IMG/VR virus record: IMGVR_UViG_3300000477_000010 | Location: 1 to 22,378 of that record | Source of the DNA: a virus | DNA length: 22,378 nucleotides | Strand: one strand, 5' to 3' | In this document: positions 1-4,788 of the stretch, one piece after another | How the letters are laid out: each line of letters begins with the position of its first letter | Numbering within the stretch: position 1 is the stretch's first letter | Program-made: the position numbers and the translations under genes | Notes under the pieces: model-generated | Databases searched by the model: none | Told to the model about the DNA's origin: nothing | The model's input: only the letters and a program-made list of their open reading frames with translations

Positions 1-21
1 AAGGCTGTTTGTGATAGAATG

Positions 22-84
22 TTCTGAGTTGTTAGAAGGTTCCGAAAGTTATGAGTTTGCTGAGTTTTCAGAAAATTAAGAGGG
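22..84. repeat. 9-bp degenerate tandem array (left edge)
   Basis: Seven consecutive 9-mers fit without an indel: TTCTGAGTT, GTTAGAAGG, TTCCGAAAG, TTATGAGTT, TGCTGAGTT, TTCAGAAAA, TTAAGAGGG. Read in the frame open from the window edge (base 2) to the TAA at 77-79 the array encodes a Ser-Glu-X tripeptide repeat, so it could be the end of a repeat protein that starts outside the window. No independent coding evidence is visible. Confidence 0.7.
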
Positions 85-96
85 TAGACACTTAGT

Positions 97-303
97 TTAC
101 CGAAAATTGAGAACTGTCTGTTAATTCGGAAGGTGTCTCGTGTTCGTAATCGTCCGTGGGTTCGGACTTGTCCGCGAGTTGAGAACTGTCTGTTAATTCG
201 GAAGGTTCGGGATTGTCTGAACTTTCGGTAAATTCGCCCCGTTCGGAGTGTTGGGAGGGTTCAGCACCTTTCGAAAGTTACGAGTTGTCCGAAAATTGGG
301 GTA
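97..303. repeat. 9-bp degenerate tandem array, 23 units
   Basis: From 97 to 303 the sequence divides into 23 successive 9-mers with no insertion or deletion; typical units are ATTCGGAAG, GTTCGGACT, TGTCCGCGA, GTTCGGGAT, TTTCGGTAA and GTTCGGAGT (consensus about GTTCGGAAN). A block of about three units starting TTGAGAACTGTC occurs at 107-134 and again, identically over 28 bases, at 179-206, exactly 72 bp (8 units) later. In the Ser-Glu-X frame there is a TAA (148-150) and a TGA, so this array is not one intact gene. Confidence 0.85.
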
Positions 304-327
304 CAGAATTTTCTGACAATTACAAAC

Positions 328-347
328 AATCTTCGATTGGCGGATTC
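328..347 (+). promoter_or_regulatory. Shared upstream element of cassette 1 promoter
   Basis: AATCTTCGATTGGCGGATTC lies 11 bp upstream of the -35 box. A near-identical 20-mer (differences confined to the middle) lies at 2267-2286, 21 bp upstream of the -35 of the second cassette. The 10-bp difference in distance keeps the element on the same face of the helix. It is probably an operator or activator site; the factor is unknown. Confidence 0.5.
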
Positions 348-358
348 AAGTTTACCCC

Positions 359-387
359 TTGATTTTGAACGTCTTTTATTATATAAT
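359..387 (+). promoter_or_regulatory. sigma70/sigA promoter of cassette 1
   Basis: TTGATT (359-364), 17-bp spacer, TATAAT (382-387), in AT-rich DNA. Transcription would start near 394 and run through the 19-bp repeat leader into the 59-aa ORF and the first HTH gene, ending at the terminator at 1347-1396. Spacing and hexamers match the bacterial housekeeping consensus well. Confidence 0.7.
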
Positions 388-423
388 TATTATAGACGAT
401 AGAACGAAATATACTAATAACTT

Positions 424-575
424 AGAAATCTTCGACAAACTTATAAATCTTCTAAAGCTTATACAATCTTTAGAATCTTATATAAGATTCAGAATTATCT
501 CGAACCTTGACAACTTTATACAATCTTCTACTAAATTCAGAAGACTATCGTCCTTTCCGAATCTTGTCGAATATT
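424..575. repeat. 19-bp degenerate tandem array, 8 units
   Basis: Eight successive 19-mers fit with no indel, beginning AGAAATCTTCGACAAACTT at 424. Most units have AATCTT or a one- or two-base variant at positions 4-9 and a second AACTT/AGCTTA-like word near positions 14-18, so each unit is a pair of about 9.5-bp half-units. The array fills the untranslated leader between promoter 359-387 and the 59-aa ORF. A 79-codon frame spans this stretch but begins inside the -35 box and is low-complexity, so I treat it as a by-product of the repeat. Confidence 0.8.
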
Positions 576-594
576 CTGAAAAGGGGGTGAAATT

Positions 595-774
595 GTGAAA
601 CGTCAGAAAATTATAGACGAAACGTTAATTAAGCTAATACGTAGCTTTCTGAATCATGTCGAAGTAATAGAAAATTCGAGCGTATTAGCAGAATTGGACG
701 ATTTCGAAAATTCTGATCAGCTTTACGAAGATTTTATAAATGTTCAGAAACATATACTAGATTCAGAAAAATAG
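595..774 (+). CDS. Small acidic hypothetical protein (59 aa), cassette 1
   Basis: GTG start at 595 is preceded by AAAGGGGGTG at 581-590 with a 4-base gap. The frame runs 59 codons to TAG at 772-774. The product is helical-looking, with an N-terminal basic stretch (KRQKIIDETLIKLIRSFLNH) and an acidic second half ending VQKHILDSEK; no signal peptide, membrane segment or known domain is recognised. It is the first gene behind promoter 359-387 and is followed, after another 19-bp repeat leader, by the HTH gene at 959. Codon use is very AT-rich (ATA, TTA, GAA). Cassette 2 also has a gene of about this size (57 aa) but it lies after its HTH gene, and the two proteins share no clear similarity. The strong ribosome site is the main support for it being real. 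Confidence 0.55.
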   Translation: MKRQKIIDETLIKLIRSFLNHVEVIENSSVLAELDDFENSDQLYEDFINVQKHILDSEK

Positions 775-794
775 ATAAGCTTATATAAAATTAA

Positions 795-945
795 GAATCT
801 TGTATAGAATTTAGAATCTTGTCGAATACTACGTAAAGGGGGTGATATATGAATACTATCTAATATTAAGAATCTTGTCGACAATTCTGAATCTTGGCGA
901 ACCTTCAGAAACTTGTAGATAATGGCGAATAAAACTACGATTCGA
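795..945. repeat. 19-bp degenerate tandem array in HTH1 leader
   Basis: Two units at 795-813 and 814-832 (GAATCTTGTATAGAATTTA, GAATCTTGTCGAATACTAC) and, after a Shine-Dalgarno-like interruption, five more at 851-869, 870-888, 889-907, 908-926 and 927-945, all starting GAAT or GAAA. The unit is the same as in 424-575 and 1281-1375, in a register that starts on GAAT. Confidence 0.8.
835..863 (+). promoter_or_regulatory. Strong ribosome site with a 4-codon ORF
   Basis: AAAGGGGGTG (835-844) is followed 4 bases later by ATG AAT ACT ATC TAA (849-863). It is either a leader minigene or a decayed gene start. It sits about 115 bp before the HTH1 ATG. The cassette 2 leader has AAAAGGGGGTGG at 2421-2432, about 110 bp before the HTH2 ATG and also without an ORF, so the signal has been kept in both paralogous leaders. 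Confidence 0.45.
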
Positions 946-958
946 AAGGACGATAATA

Positions 959-1264
959 ATGTCTAAGATTAATAAGAGTCAGAAAATGAGAGAGATATTT
1001 GAAAATAACGAAGATATAACTATAAAAGAAATAGCTGACGAAGTTGAAGTACGCTATGCTTTCGCTTATCAAGTAATAAGACGATATTGTGACAAAAACG
1101 AATTAGAGATGCCAACAGAAAATACCGAAAATACTAAAAAAGAGCGAATTATAGAACTATATGAAGAAGGCTATAGTATCGCTGATTGCTCAAAAGAAGT
1201 TGATACTAACTATTCGTACGCTTGGAAAGTCGTTGACGATTATAGAAAGTCTAAAGAATCGTAA
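959..1264 (+). CDS. Tandem helix-turn-helix DNA-binding protein, copy 1 (101 aa)
   Basis: The small protein is made of two HTH-like repeats. Repeat 1 (about residues 6-43) has KEIADEVEVRYAFAYQVIRRY and repeat 2 (about 62-97) has ADCSKEVDTNYSYAWKVVDDY; the shared pattern is Y-[FY/S]-A-[YW]-[QK]-V-[IV]-x-x-Y at the end of each recognition helix. The IA-x-x-(L/V)-G-V-x-Y arrangement is typical of small phage and bacterial HTH regulators of the resolvase/sigma-like fold. The start is the ATG at 959 behind GAAAGGA at 941-947. By hand alignment the paralogue at 2538 is roughly 60-65% identical. This copy uses AT-rich codons (AGA, ATA, GAA) while copy 2 uses CGG, CCG and CGA. Repeat arrays flank the gene on both sides and a terminator follows. 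I infer, without proof, that it binds these repeats and acts as a regulator or segregation/origin-binding factor. Confidence 0.75.
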   Translation: MSKINKSQKMREIFENNEDITIKEIADEVEVRYAFAYQVIRRYCDKNELEMPTENTENTKKERIIELYEEGYSIADCSKEVDTNYSYAWKVVDDYRKSKES

Positions 1265-1280
1265 TAGACGATAGTCTTCT

Positions 1281-1375
1281 GAATACTAGATAATATTCTG
1301 AATACTAGATAATATTCAGAATATTAGCTAATAGTAAGAATCTTGTCGAAGTTGAGGAATCTTGTAGAAGATTCC
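1281..1375. repeat. 19-bp tandem array, 5 units, after HTH1
   Basis: Five exact 19-base frames start at 1281, 1300, 1319, 1338 and 1357. The first two differ only at the last base (GAATACTAGATAATATTCT / ...TTCA), and the later ones drift to GAATCTTGTCGAAGTTGAG and GAATCTTGTAGAAGATTCC. The last two units form the two arms of the terminator hairpin that ends the cassette. Confidence 0.9.
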
Positions 1376-1396
1376 TTGACTTCGGCATTTTTCTTT
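1347..1396 (+). terminator. Intrinsic terminator of cassette 1
   Basis: The left arm at 1347-1363 (CGAAGTTGAGGAATCTT) pairs over 17 bp with 1368-1384 (AAGATTCCTTGACTTCG), with two G-U wobbles and a GTAG loop. A T-tract (TTTTTCTTT, 1388-1396) follows. It lies about 80 bp after the HTH1 stop codon. The hairpin is assembled from 19-bp repeat units. Confidence 0.8.
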
Positions 1397-1434
1397 ATTA
1401 TCGGAAAATTCACCACAGTTGGTGGGTGGCGCGT

Positions 1435-1599
1435 TTCGGAACGTTCAGAATTTTCGGCTAGTTCGAAGTTTTCGGTAGGTTCGGAGTTTTCAGAATATTC
1501 GGGACCAACTAAAACAGTTGAAATTGTTTTGGAGTTTTCCGAAGGTTCGGAGTACACACAATTTTCAGAAAATTCGTACTTCTCGAAAGGTTCGGTATC
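1435..1599. repeat. 9-bp tandem array, palindromic core TTCNGAA
   Basis: Eight units at 1435-1506 (TTCGGAACG, TTCAGAATT, TTCGGCTAG, TTCGAAGTT, TTCGGTAGG, TTCGGAGTT, TTCAGAATA, TTCGGGACC) and seven at 1537-1599 are in exact 9-base register, separated by about 30 bp that do not fit. Because TTCNGAA is self-complementary, both strands are open and encode Ser-Glu-X tripeptide repeats (+ strand to 1639, - strand 1557-1324). Neither frame has a convincing ribosome site, and the + frame starts inside the terminator hairpin region, so I call repeat rather than gene. Confidence 0.85.
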
Positions 1600-1740
1600 T
1601 TTGTATCCCCACCTAAGTCTCGAGGTTTGGGACGGGTAATTGATGGGGAATACTGATTTATCTAAATTTTCGGTAAATTCGGTGTTTACGTAACGTTTAG
1701 AAAATTCGGTGACGTGACGCTACCCGTTTTATTACCAACT

Positions 1741-1869
1741 AACTAGGTTGGTTATATTTCCGGGCTGCTAATATTAATAACTTACTAGGTTGGTTATTGA
1801 AAAGGGCTGGGAGTTTTCGGAATATTCAGCTCCACCCGGCGAATATTAATTACTTACTAGGTTGGTTAT
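1741..1869. repeat. Three copies of CTAGGTTGGTTAT element
   Basis: Copies end at 1755, 1797 and 1869. The second and third share 28 bases (1770-1797 and 1842-1869), starting AATATTAAT(A/T)ACTTACTAG, with one mismatch, 72 bp apart. The first copy is preceded by ACCAAC, giving a small inverted repeat ACCAAC-N-GTTGGT. Each copy is followed by a GGGC(C)TG island. Function unknown. Confidence 0.75.
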
Positions 1870-2086
1870 TTGTCGGGCCTGGACGTTTGTAGAATATTCG
1901 GAATCTTTCGCCGCCCGGGACTGTGAATATTCAGAATCTTTCACTCCCCACGTTCCCCACCCGGTGTAGGTGGCGAACTAATTCTATTCTTTTGGGCTAA
2001 GCTTCCGCAATTTTCATAACTTTCGGTAAATTCGGTAAGTACGTCATCTGAGTCACCGAGTATTCCTCGAGGGATACGTAATCAAC

Positions 2087-2110
2087 GCGGTTTACGCGAG
2101 ATTAAGCCTC
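2087..2110. repeat. GCGGTTTACGCG-GATTAAGC repeat family
   Basis: A related 23-24 base element occurs at 2087-2110, 3345-3367 and 3470-3493 with core G(C/T)GGTTTA, then CGCG or GGAG, then (A/G)GATTA(A)GC followed by a C-rich end. The copies at 2087 and 3470 differ at only a few positions. All lie in gene-free DNA. Function unknown. Confidence 0.65.
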
Positions 2111-2266
2111 GGGGGGACTACGAATACCACGTTTTGGGACGTTTGAACTATTCGGAGTTTTCGGAAAATTCGCGGGACGGGCTGCTAATACCACGCGGTG
2201 GCGGCGGGAAAGTTAGGTTTGAGCGCGCTCAGCTCTGTCGGACGGAATCTTCGGAATCTTTAACGA

Positions 2267-2286
2267 AATCTTCCAATGGCGGATTC
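2267..2286 (+). promoter_or_regulatory. Shared upstream element of cassette 2 promoter
   Basis: AATCTTCCAATGGCGGATTC matches the element at 328-347 at all but a few central bases. It is 21 bp from the -35 box here and 11 bp there, a one-turn difference. Confidence 0.5.
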
Positions 2287-2307
2287 GCTATTTCGGGCAG
2301 AAACCTC

Positions 2308-2336
2308 TTGCAATCGGGGCTTGCTTATTATATAAT
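2308..2336 (+). promoter_or_regulatory. sigma70/sigA promoter of cassette 2
   Basis: TTGCAA (2308-2313), 17-bp spacer, TATAAT (2331-2336) followed by ATAAATA. The same TATAATATAAATA string is used in the late promoter at 3770. It drives the second HTH gene and the 57-aa ORF, ending at terminator 3182-3239. Confidence 0.75.
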
Positions 2337-2342
2337 ATAAAT

Positions 2343-2537
2343 AACATCAAAAAAGCCCCACCACGGACATTGACAACCACATAGCGGTTTGGGCGGGTTT
2401 ACAACCCCAACCGGAACAACGAAAAGGGGGTGGTAATAACCTAGCGCCGGGAATGTTATGAAAATTGGATTGAATTCGGTGGGTTGTACAACATTCCGAA
2501 CCTTGGCGAAAATAACAAACGAAAGGTGATAACCACA
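2343..2537 (+). other. Long structured leader of cassette 2
   Basis: About 195 nt separate the promoter from the HTH2 start. It contains a potential hairpin (GGGTT-TAC-AACCC enclosed by CGGTT/AACCG, about 2383-2412), an orphan ribosome site AAAAGGGGGTGG (2421-2432) with no following ORF, and GAACCTTGGCGAA near 2500, which is the same word found in the 19-bp array of cassette 1 (about 889-902). The two leaders are therefore related in layout despite different base composition. Confidence 0.5.
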
Positions 2538-2864
2538 ATGTCTAAAGTTAATAAAAGTCAACAAATGCGGGATCTTTTCGTTGAAAATCCGGAAAAAGAT
2601 ATTTCCGAAATCGCCGACGACGTTGGTGTCCGATATGCATTCGCTTACCAAGTTATCCGAAGATTCGTCGACAAACGGGAAGATATGGAAATGCCGACCA
2701 AACGGAACAATGGGGAACCGTCGAAAAAAGATAAGATGATCCAAATGTACGAAGATGGCGCGTCAATTGCCGATTGTGCCAAAGCGGTCGATACGAATTA
2801 TAGCTACGCTTGGAAAACGATCGACGATTACCGGAAAAAACAACAATCCGAAGATACCGAATAA
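2538..2864 (+). CDS. Tandem helix-turn-helix DNA-binding protein, copy 2 (108 aa)
   Basis: The start is the ATG at 2538, behind GAAAGGTGAT with about 8 bases of spacing; a longer frame from 2484 has no ribosome site. Like copy 1 it has two HTH-like repeats: SEIADDVGVRYAFAYQVIRRF (about residues 23-43) and IADCAKAVDTNYSYAWKTID (about 77-96). The stretches VRYAFAYQVIRR and VDTNYSYAWK are identical in both copies, so the presumed recognition helices, and likely the DNA site, are conserved. The linker (KRNNGEPSKK) and the C-terminus (KKQQSEDTE) differ. It is the first gene of cassette 2. It may be a transcription regulator of both cassettes, or a binder of the 9/19-bp arrays; the sequence alone does not decide. 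Codon use is clearly richer in GC than in copy 1. Confidence 0.75.
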   Translation: MSKVNKSQQMRDLFVENPEKDISEIADDVGVRYAFAYQVIRRFVDKREDMEMPTKRNNGEPSKKDKMIQMYEDGASIADCAKAVDTNYSYAWKTIDDYRKKQQSEDTE

Positions 2865-2899
2865 CGGGGCTTACGGAAGATTCCGAACATTGTACAATC

Positions 2900-2925
2900 G
2901 GGGTGGGGGATTCGTCCCCCATCCC
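2900..2925 (+). other. Strong hairpin with TTCG tetraloop
   Basis: GGGGTGGGGGA (2900-2910) pairs with TCCCCCATCCC (2915-2925) over 11 bp (one G-U) around a TTCG loop. No T-tract follows on either strand, so it is not a classical terminator. Placed between HTH2 and the 57-aa gene, it may protect or separate the two parts of the transcript. Confidence 0.6.
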
Positions 2926-2998
2926 ACAATTACAAATCTTCGCGAACATTCATCACATTCGCGATGATTACCACAATTACAAATAGGGGGTTGTTCAT

Positions 2999-3172
2999 GT
3001 GAATCGTAAATATTTCGTTCCGTTCGATATTACCCCAATACCGGAAGACGTGTTATTGGACCTTGTTCGGGAATATATGGACGACGAAGATGATTTCCGG
3101 AAGTTCGAAGACGACTTTGATAAATTGGCTTCGGAATACGCGCGAAAGAACGGTTACATGGAAGAAGTCTGA
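2999..3172 (+). CDS. Small acidic hypothetical protein (57 aa), cassette 2
   Basis: GTG at 2999 is preceded by AGGGGGTTG at about 2985-2993. An ATG at 2997 is out of frame and runs straight into TGA. The frame gives 57 aa ending at TGA 3170-3172. The protein has a run of acidic residues (EYMDDEDDFRKFEDDFDKLA) and looks like one or two amphipathic helices. No domain is recognised. It is the last gene of cassette 2, just before the terminator. Overlapping frames on both strands here are shadows. Confidence 0.55.
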   Translation: MNRKYFVPFDITPIPEDVLLDLVREYMDDEDDFRKFEDDFDKLASEYARKNGYMEEV

Positions 3173-3181
3173 AAATTCGAT

Positions 3182-3239
3182 ACCGTTGCGGGAATTCCGT
3201 ACCATGGGAAATGGTCGGTCCCGCGGCGGTTTTCTTTTT
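3182..3239 (+). terminator. Intrinsic terminator of cassette 2
   Basis: The outer stem ACCGTTGCGGGA (3182-3193) pairs with TCCCGCGGCGGT (3219-3230), 12 bp with two G-U pairs. The inner stem is ACCAT-GGGAA-ATGGT extended by CCG/CGG. It is followed directly by TTTCTTTTTG (3231-3240). It begins 9 bp after the stop codon of the 57-aa gene. Confidence 0.85.
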
Positions 3240-3670
3240 GTTATGAATTTTCGGAAGATTTGGCAAACCATTAGAAAAGAATTAAGGCTAAAGCTGTCGC
3301 CATTTTCGGAAAGTTGTGAATTCTATATAAGGATTGTAGGCCTCGCGGTTTAGGAGGGATTAGCGCCCGCGGGACTGCCCTATCCGGAAGGTTGGAAAAG
3401 GTCTGAGGTTGTGGAAATTTGTGAAGTATCGGAAAATTGTCTGTGCCGGAGTCAATAATTCTAACCAGAGTGGTTTACGCGGGATTAAGCGCCGGTGGTT
3501 GTGGAAATTTGTGAAGTATCGGAAGGTTTGGTAAGTGAGTTTCCTGAGTCATATGAATTTTCGGGAAATCATCTCAAGGCCCCGGGAGACTCCGAAACTT
3601 TCTGAATTTTCTGAAAATCACCTCGAGCGCCCGGGGGACACAGGAATATCAGAGACACATCGAGGTGTTG
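3240..3670. repeat. Gene-free direct-repeat spacer before late promoter
   Basis: No supported gene is present. A 28-base block starting GGTTGTGGAAATTTGTG is identical at 3407-3434 and 3497-3524, 90 bp (10 x 9) apart. A 37-base block starting TGAATTTTC and ending CCGGG(A/G)GAC is repeated imperfectly at 3554-3590 and 3603-3639. Two copies of the GGTTTA...GATTA(A)GCGCC element are at 3345 and 3470. The 9-bp TTCGGAA periodicity is still visible in pieces (e.g. 3517-3560). Confidence 0.7.
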
Positions 3671-3709
3671 GAGGGGTACAGAGGAAGTTTTTGAACCCTC
3701 TGTAACCTC
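3671..3709. other. Hairpin upstream of late promoter
   Basis: TACAGAGG (3677-3684) pairs with CCTCTGTA (3697-3704), and GAGG (3671-3674) with CCTC (3706-3709) across a small internal loop. T-rich DNA follows, including a tandem TCTTGTTATA at 3708-3717 and 3718-3727. It may act as a weak terminator shielding the late promoter, or the T-rich part as an UP-like element. Confidence 0.4.
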
Positions 3710-3746
3710 TTGTTATATCTTGTTATATTTCTTTGCATTTCTGTAC

Positions 3747-3775
3747 TTGCTATTCTGTGGATTATCTTGTATAAT
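3747..3775 (+). promoter_or_regulatory. Late (structural operon) promoter
   Basis: TTGCTA (3747-3752), 17-bp spacer, TATAAT (3770-3775). The predicted start near 3782 gives a short leader to the small terminase gene. The shared upstream element of the two HTH cassettes is absent, so this promoter is probably regulated differently. Confidence 0.7.
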
Positions 3776-3825
3776 ATAAATAGAAGCAGAAAGAGATATT
3801 CCCCTGCGGGAGGAGGTGCTCAGTG

Positions 3826-4788
3826 ATGGTCGACGGAAGTGAAACTTATGTAGGAAACGACACGGAGGATGCAGGATTTACCAAAGCGGTTTTGGAGGAT
3901 CTTGCGGAGAATATCAATAAGCTACGTTCGAATATCCCGGTTAATGAGCATATAGGATACCCGTCGGCATTACTGGACCCTACAGTTGTCGCAGAGGAGG
4001 TTCTATGTCTGCCACCGGGTAGAATGCAGGAACGTTCTAACCTTCCAGCTAACAAGGAAACTGCACTGGAGATTCTCCAGGAGGCAGCCATCCCGTTAGA
4101 TCTCAGCGAGGGTTATCCCACGGTAAACGGTTTACCCGTCTGGGAACGATTGGCGGGTGAGATTCTCACGTACTTTAAGATGTTCAAGTTCTACCGTGAT
4201 CTTCCCTTACACGGGTACAGGCGAGCCATCTACCGTGTAGCGGAGACTTTCGAAACTCAACCGTATAAGGTGAACGCGATCAAGGATATCTACCAGTGGG
4301 ATGTCCGAATTAAGGCGTTTGACGAGTTTCGGGAGGTTCAGCAGGAGGTTCAGAGAAACCACTACATTCAGGATATGGAAAGTGAGCATCGTGAGGCGGC
4401 TCAGGACCTCTTCGCCACGTGTATGAAGTATTTCCATGAGAATCTGGAGATGCTCGACCAGAAGACCGCGCTGAAATGGGCAGAGATGGCTGTGGAGTTG
4501 GAGCGCCTATCACTGGGCCTCGATCCCAAAAAGCCCGACACAGAGAATGTTCCTGAGAATATCCAGCAGACCCTGATACAGGTAAATGAGGCAGGTCCGG
4601 GGTCTTCCGTTGCAGACCATGAGGAACGTAACCGGATGCAGAACATCATGGATATCCTGAATGATGCAGGGGTTGTGGATGTTCCTGTGGATGACGATGA
4701 GAATGACTCGGAGGATTCTGGTGATAACGATGTTTCGGGGTCTAACCGTTTGGATAATATAGATGGTACAGGTGATTCTAATGAATGA
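3826..4788 (+). CDS. terS: Terminase small subunit
   Basis: It would recognise phage DNA and load the large terminase for packaging. The core, at about residues 118-170, has the sequence pattern of terminase small subunits: RDLPLHGYRRAIYRVAETF followed by IKDIYQWDVRIKAFDEF, a helix-turn-helix-like region with the conserved W-x-W/R-A-x-x-D feature. A helical oligomerisation region follows (about 180-235). The last 40 residues are an acidic low-complexity tail (DDDENDSEDSGDND). At about 320 aa it is longer than many TerS proteins because of N- and C-terminal extensions. AGGAGGTG (3811-3818) is 7 bases before ATG 3826; GTG 3823 just upstream is the alternative start. The gene overlaps the next by 8 bases (ATGAATGA), consistent with TerS-TerL coupling. 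Confidence 0.8.
   Translation: MVDGSETYVGNDTEDAGFTKAVLEDLAENINKLRSNIPVNEHIGYPSALLDPTVVAEEVLCLPPGRMQERSNLPANKETALEILQEAAIPLDLSEGYPTVNGLPVWERLAGEILTYFKMFKFYRDLPLHGYRRAIYRVAETFETQPYKVNAIKDIYQWDVRIKAFDEFREVQQEVQRNHYIQDMESEHREAAQDLFATCMKYFHENLEMLDQKTALKWAEMAVELERLSLGLDPKKPDTENVPENIQQTLIQVNEAGPGSSVADHEERNRMQNIMDILNDAGVVDVPVDDDENDSEDSGDNDVSGSNRLDNIDGTGDSNE

Larger units (their letters stand above)
1600..2266. other. Gene-free repeat-rich spacer
   Basis: No ORF with a ribosome site is seen. The stretch holds short runs of the 9-bp repeat (1672-1716, 2011-2045, 2146-2172), the triplicated CTAGGTTGGTTAT element, a pair GAATATTC(G/A)GAATCTTTC at 1892 and 1925, and several GC-rich islands of the type CCGGGCTG/CCCGGGAC. 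Codon-like structure is absent apart from the repeat-driven Ser-Glu-X frames. Confidence 0.6.

Noticed and set aside
359-598. 79-codon frame before the 59-aa gene
   Set aside because: It starts with a TTG inside the -35 box, has no ribosome site, and is composed of the 19-bp repeat; the promoter and untranslated leader explain it better.
22-1600. CRISPR array
   Set aside because: Units are 9 or 19 bp with no unique spacers between conserved repeats, so it is a tandem array.
1343-1639. 98-codon Ser-Glu-X frame, + strand (and a 77-codon frame on the - strand)
   Set aside because: The + strand start lies inside the terminator stem region, neither has a ribosome site, and both strands are open only because the repeat core is palindromic.
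2134-2340. 68-codon frame over the cassette 2 promoter
   Set aside because: Covers the -35, -10 and upstream element, no ribosome site, repeat-derived N-terminus.
3063-3353. 96-codon frame overlapping the 57-aa gene and terminator
   Set aside because: Runs through a strong intrinsic terminator and overlaps a better-supported gene.
3671-3709. Clear intrinsic terminator before the late promoter
   Set aside because: The stem has an internal mismatch and the following DNA is TCTTGTTATA rather than a clean T-run; kept only as a hairpin.
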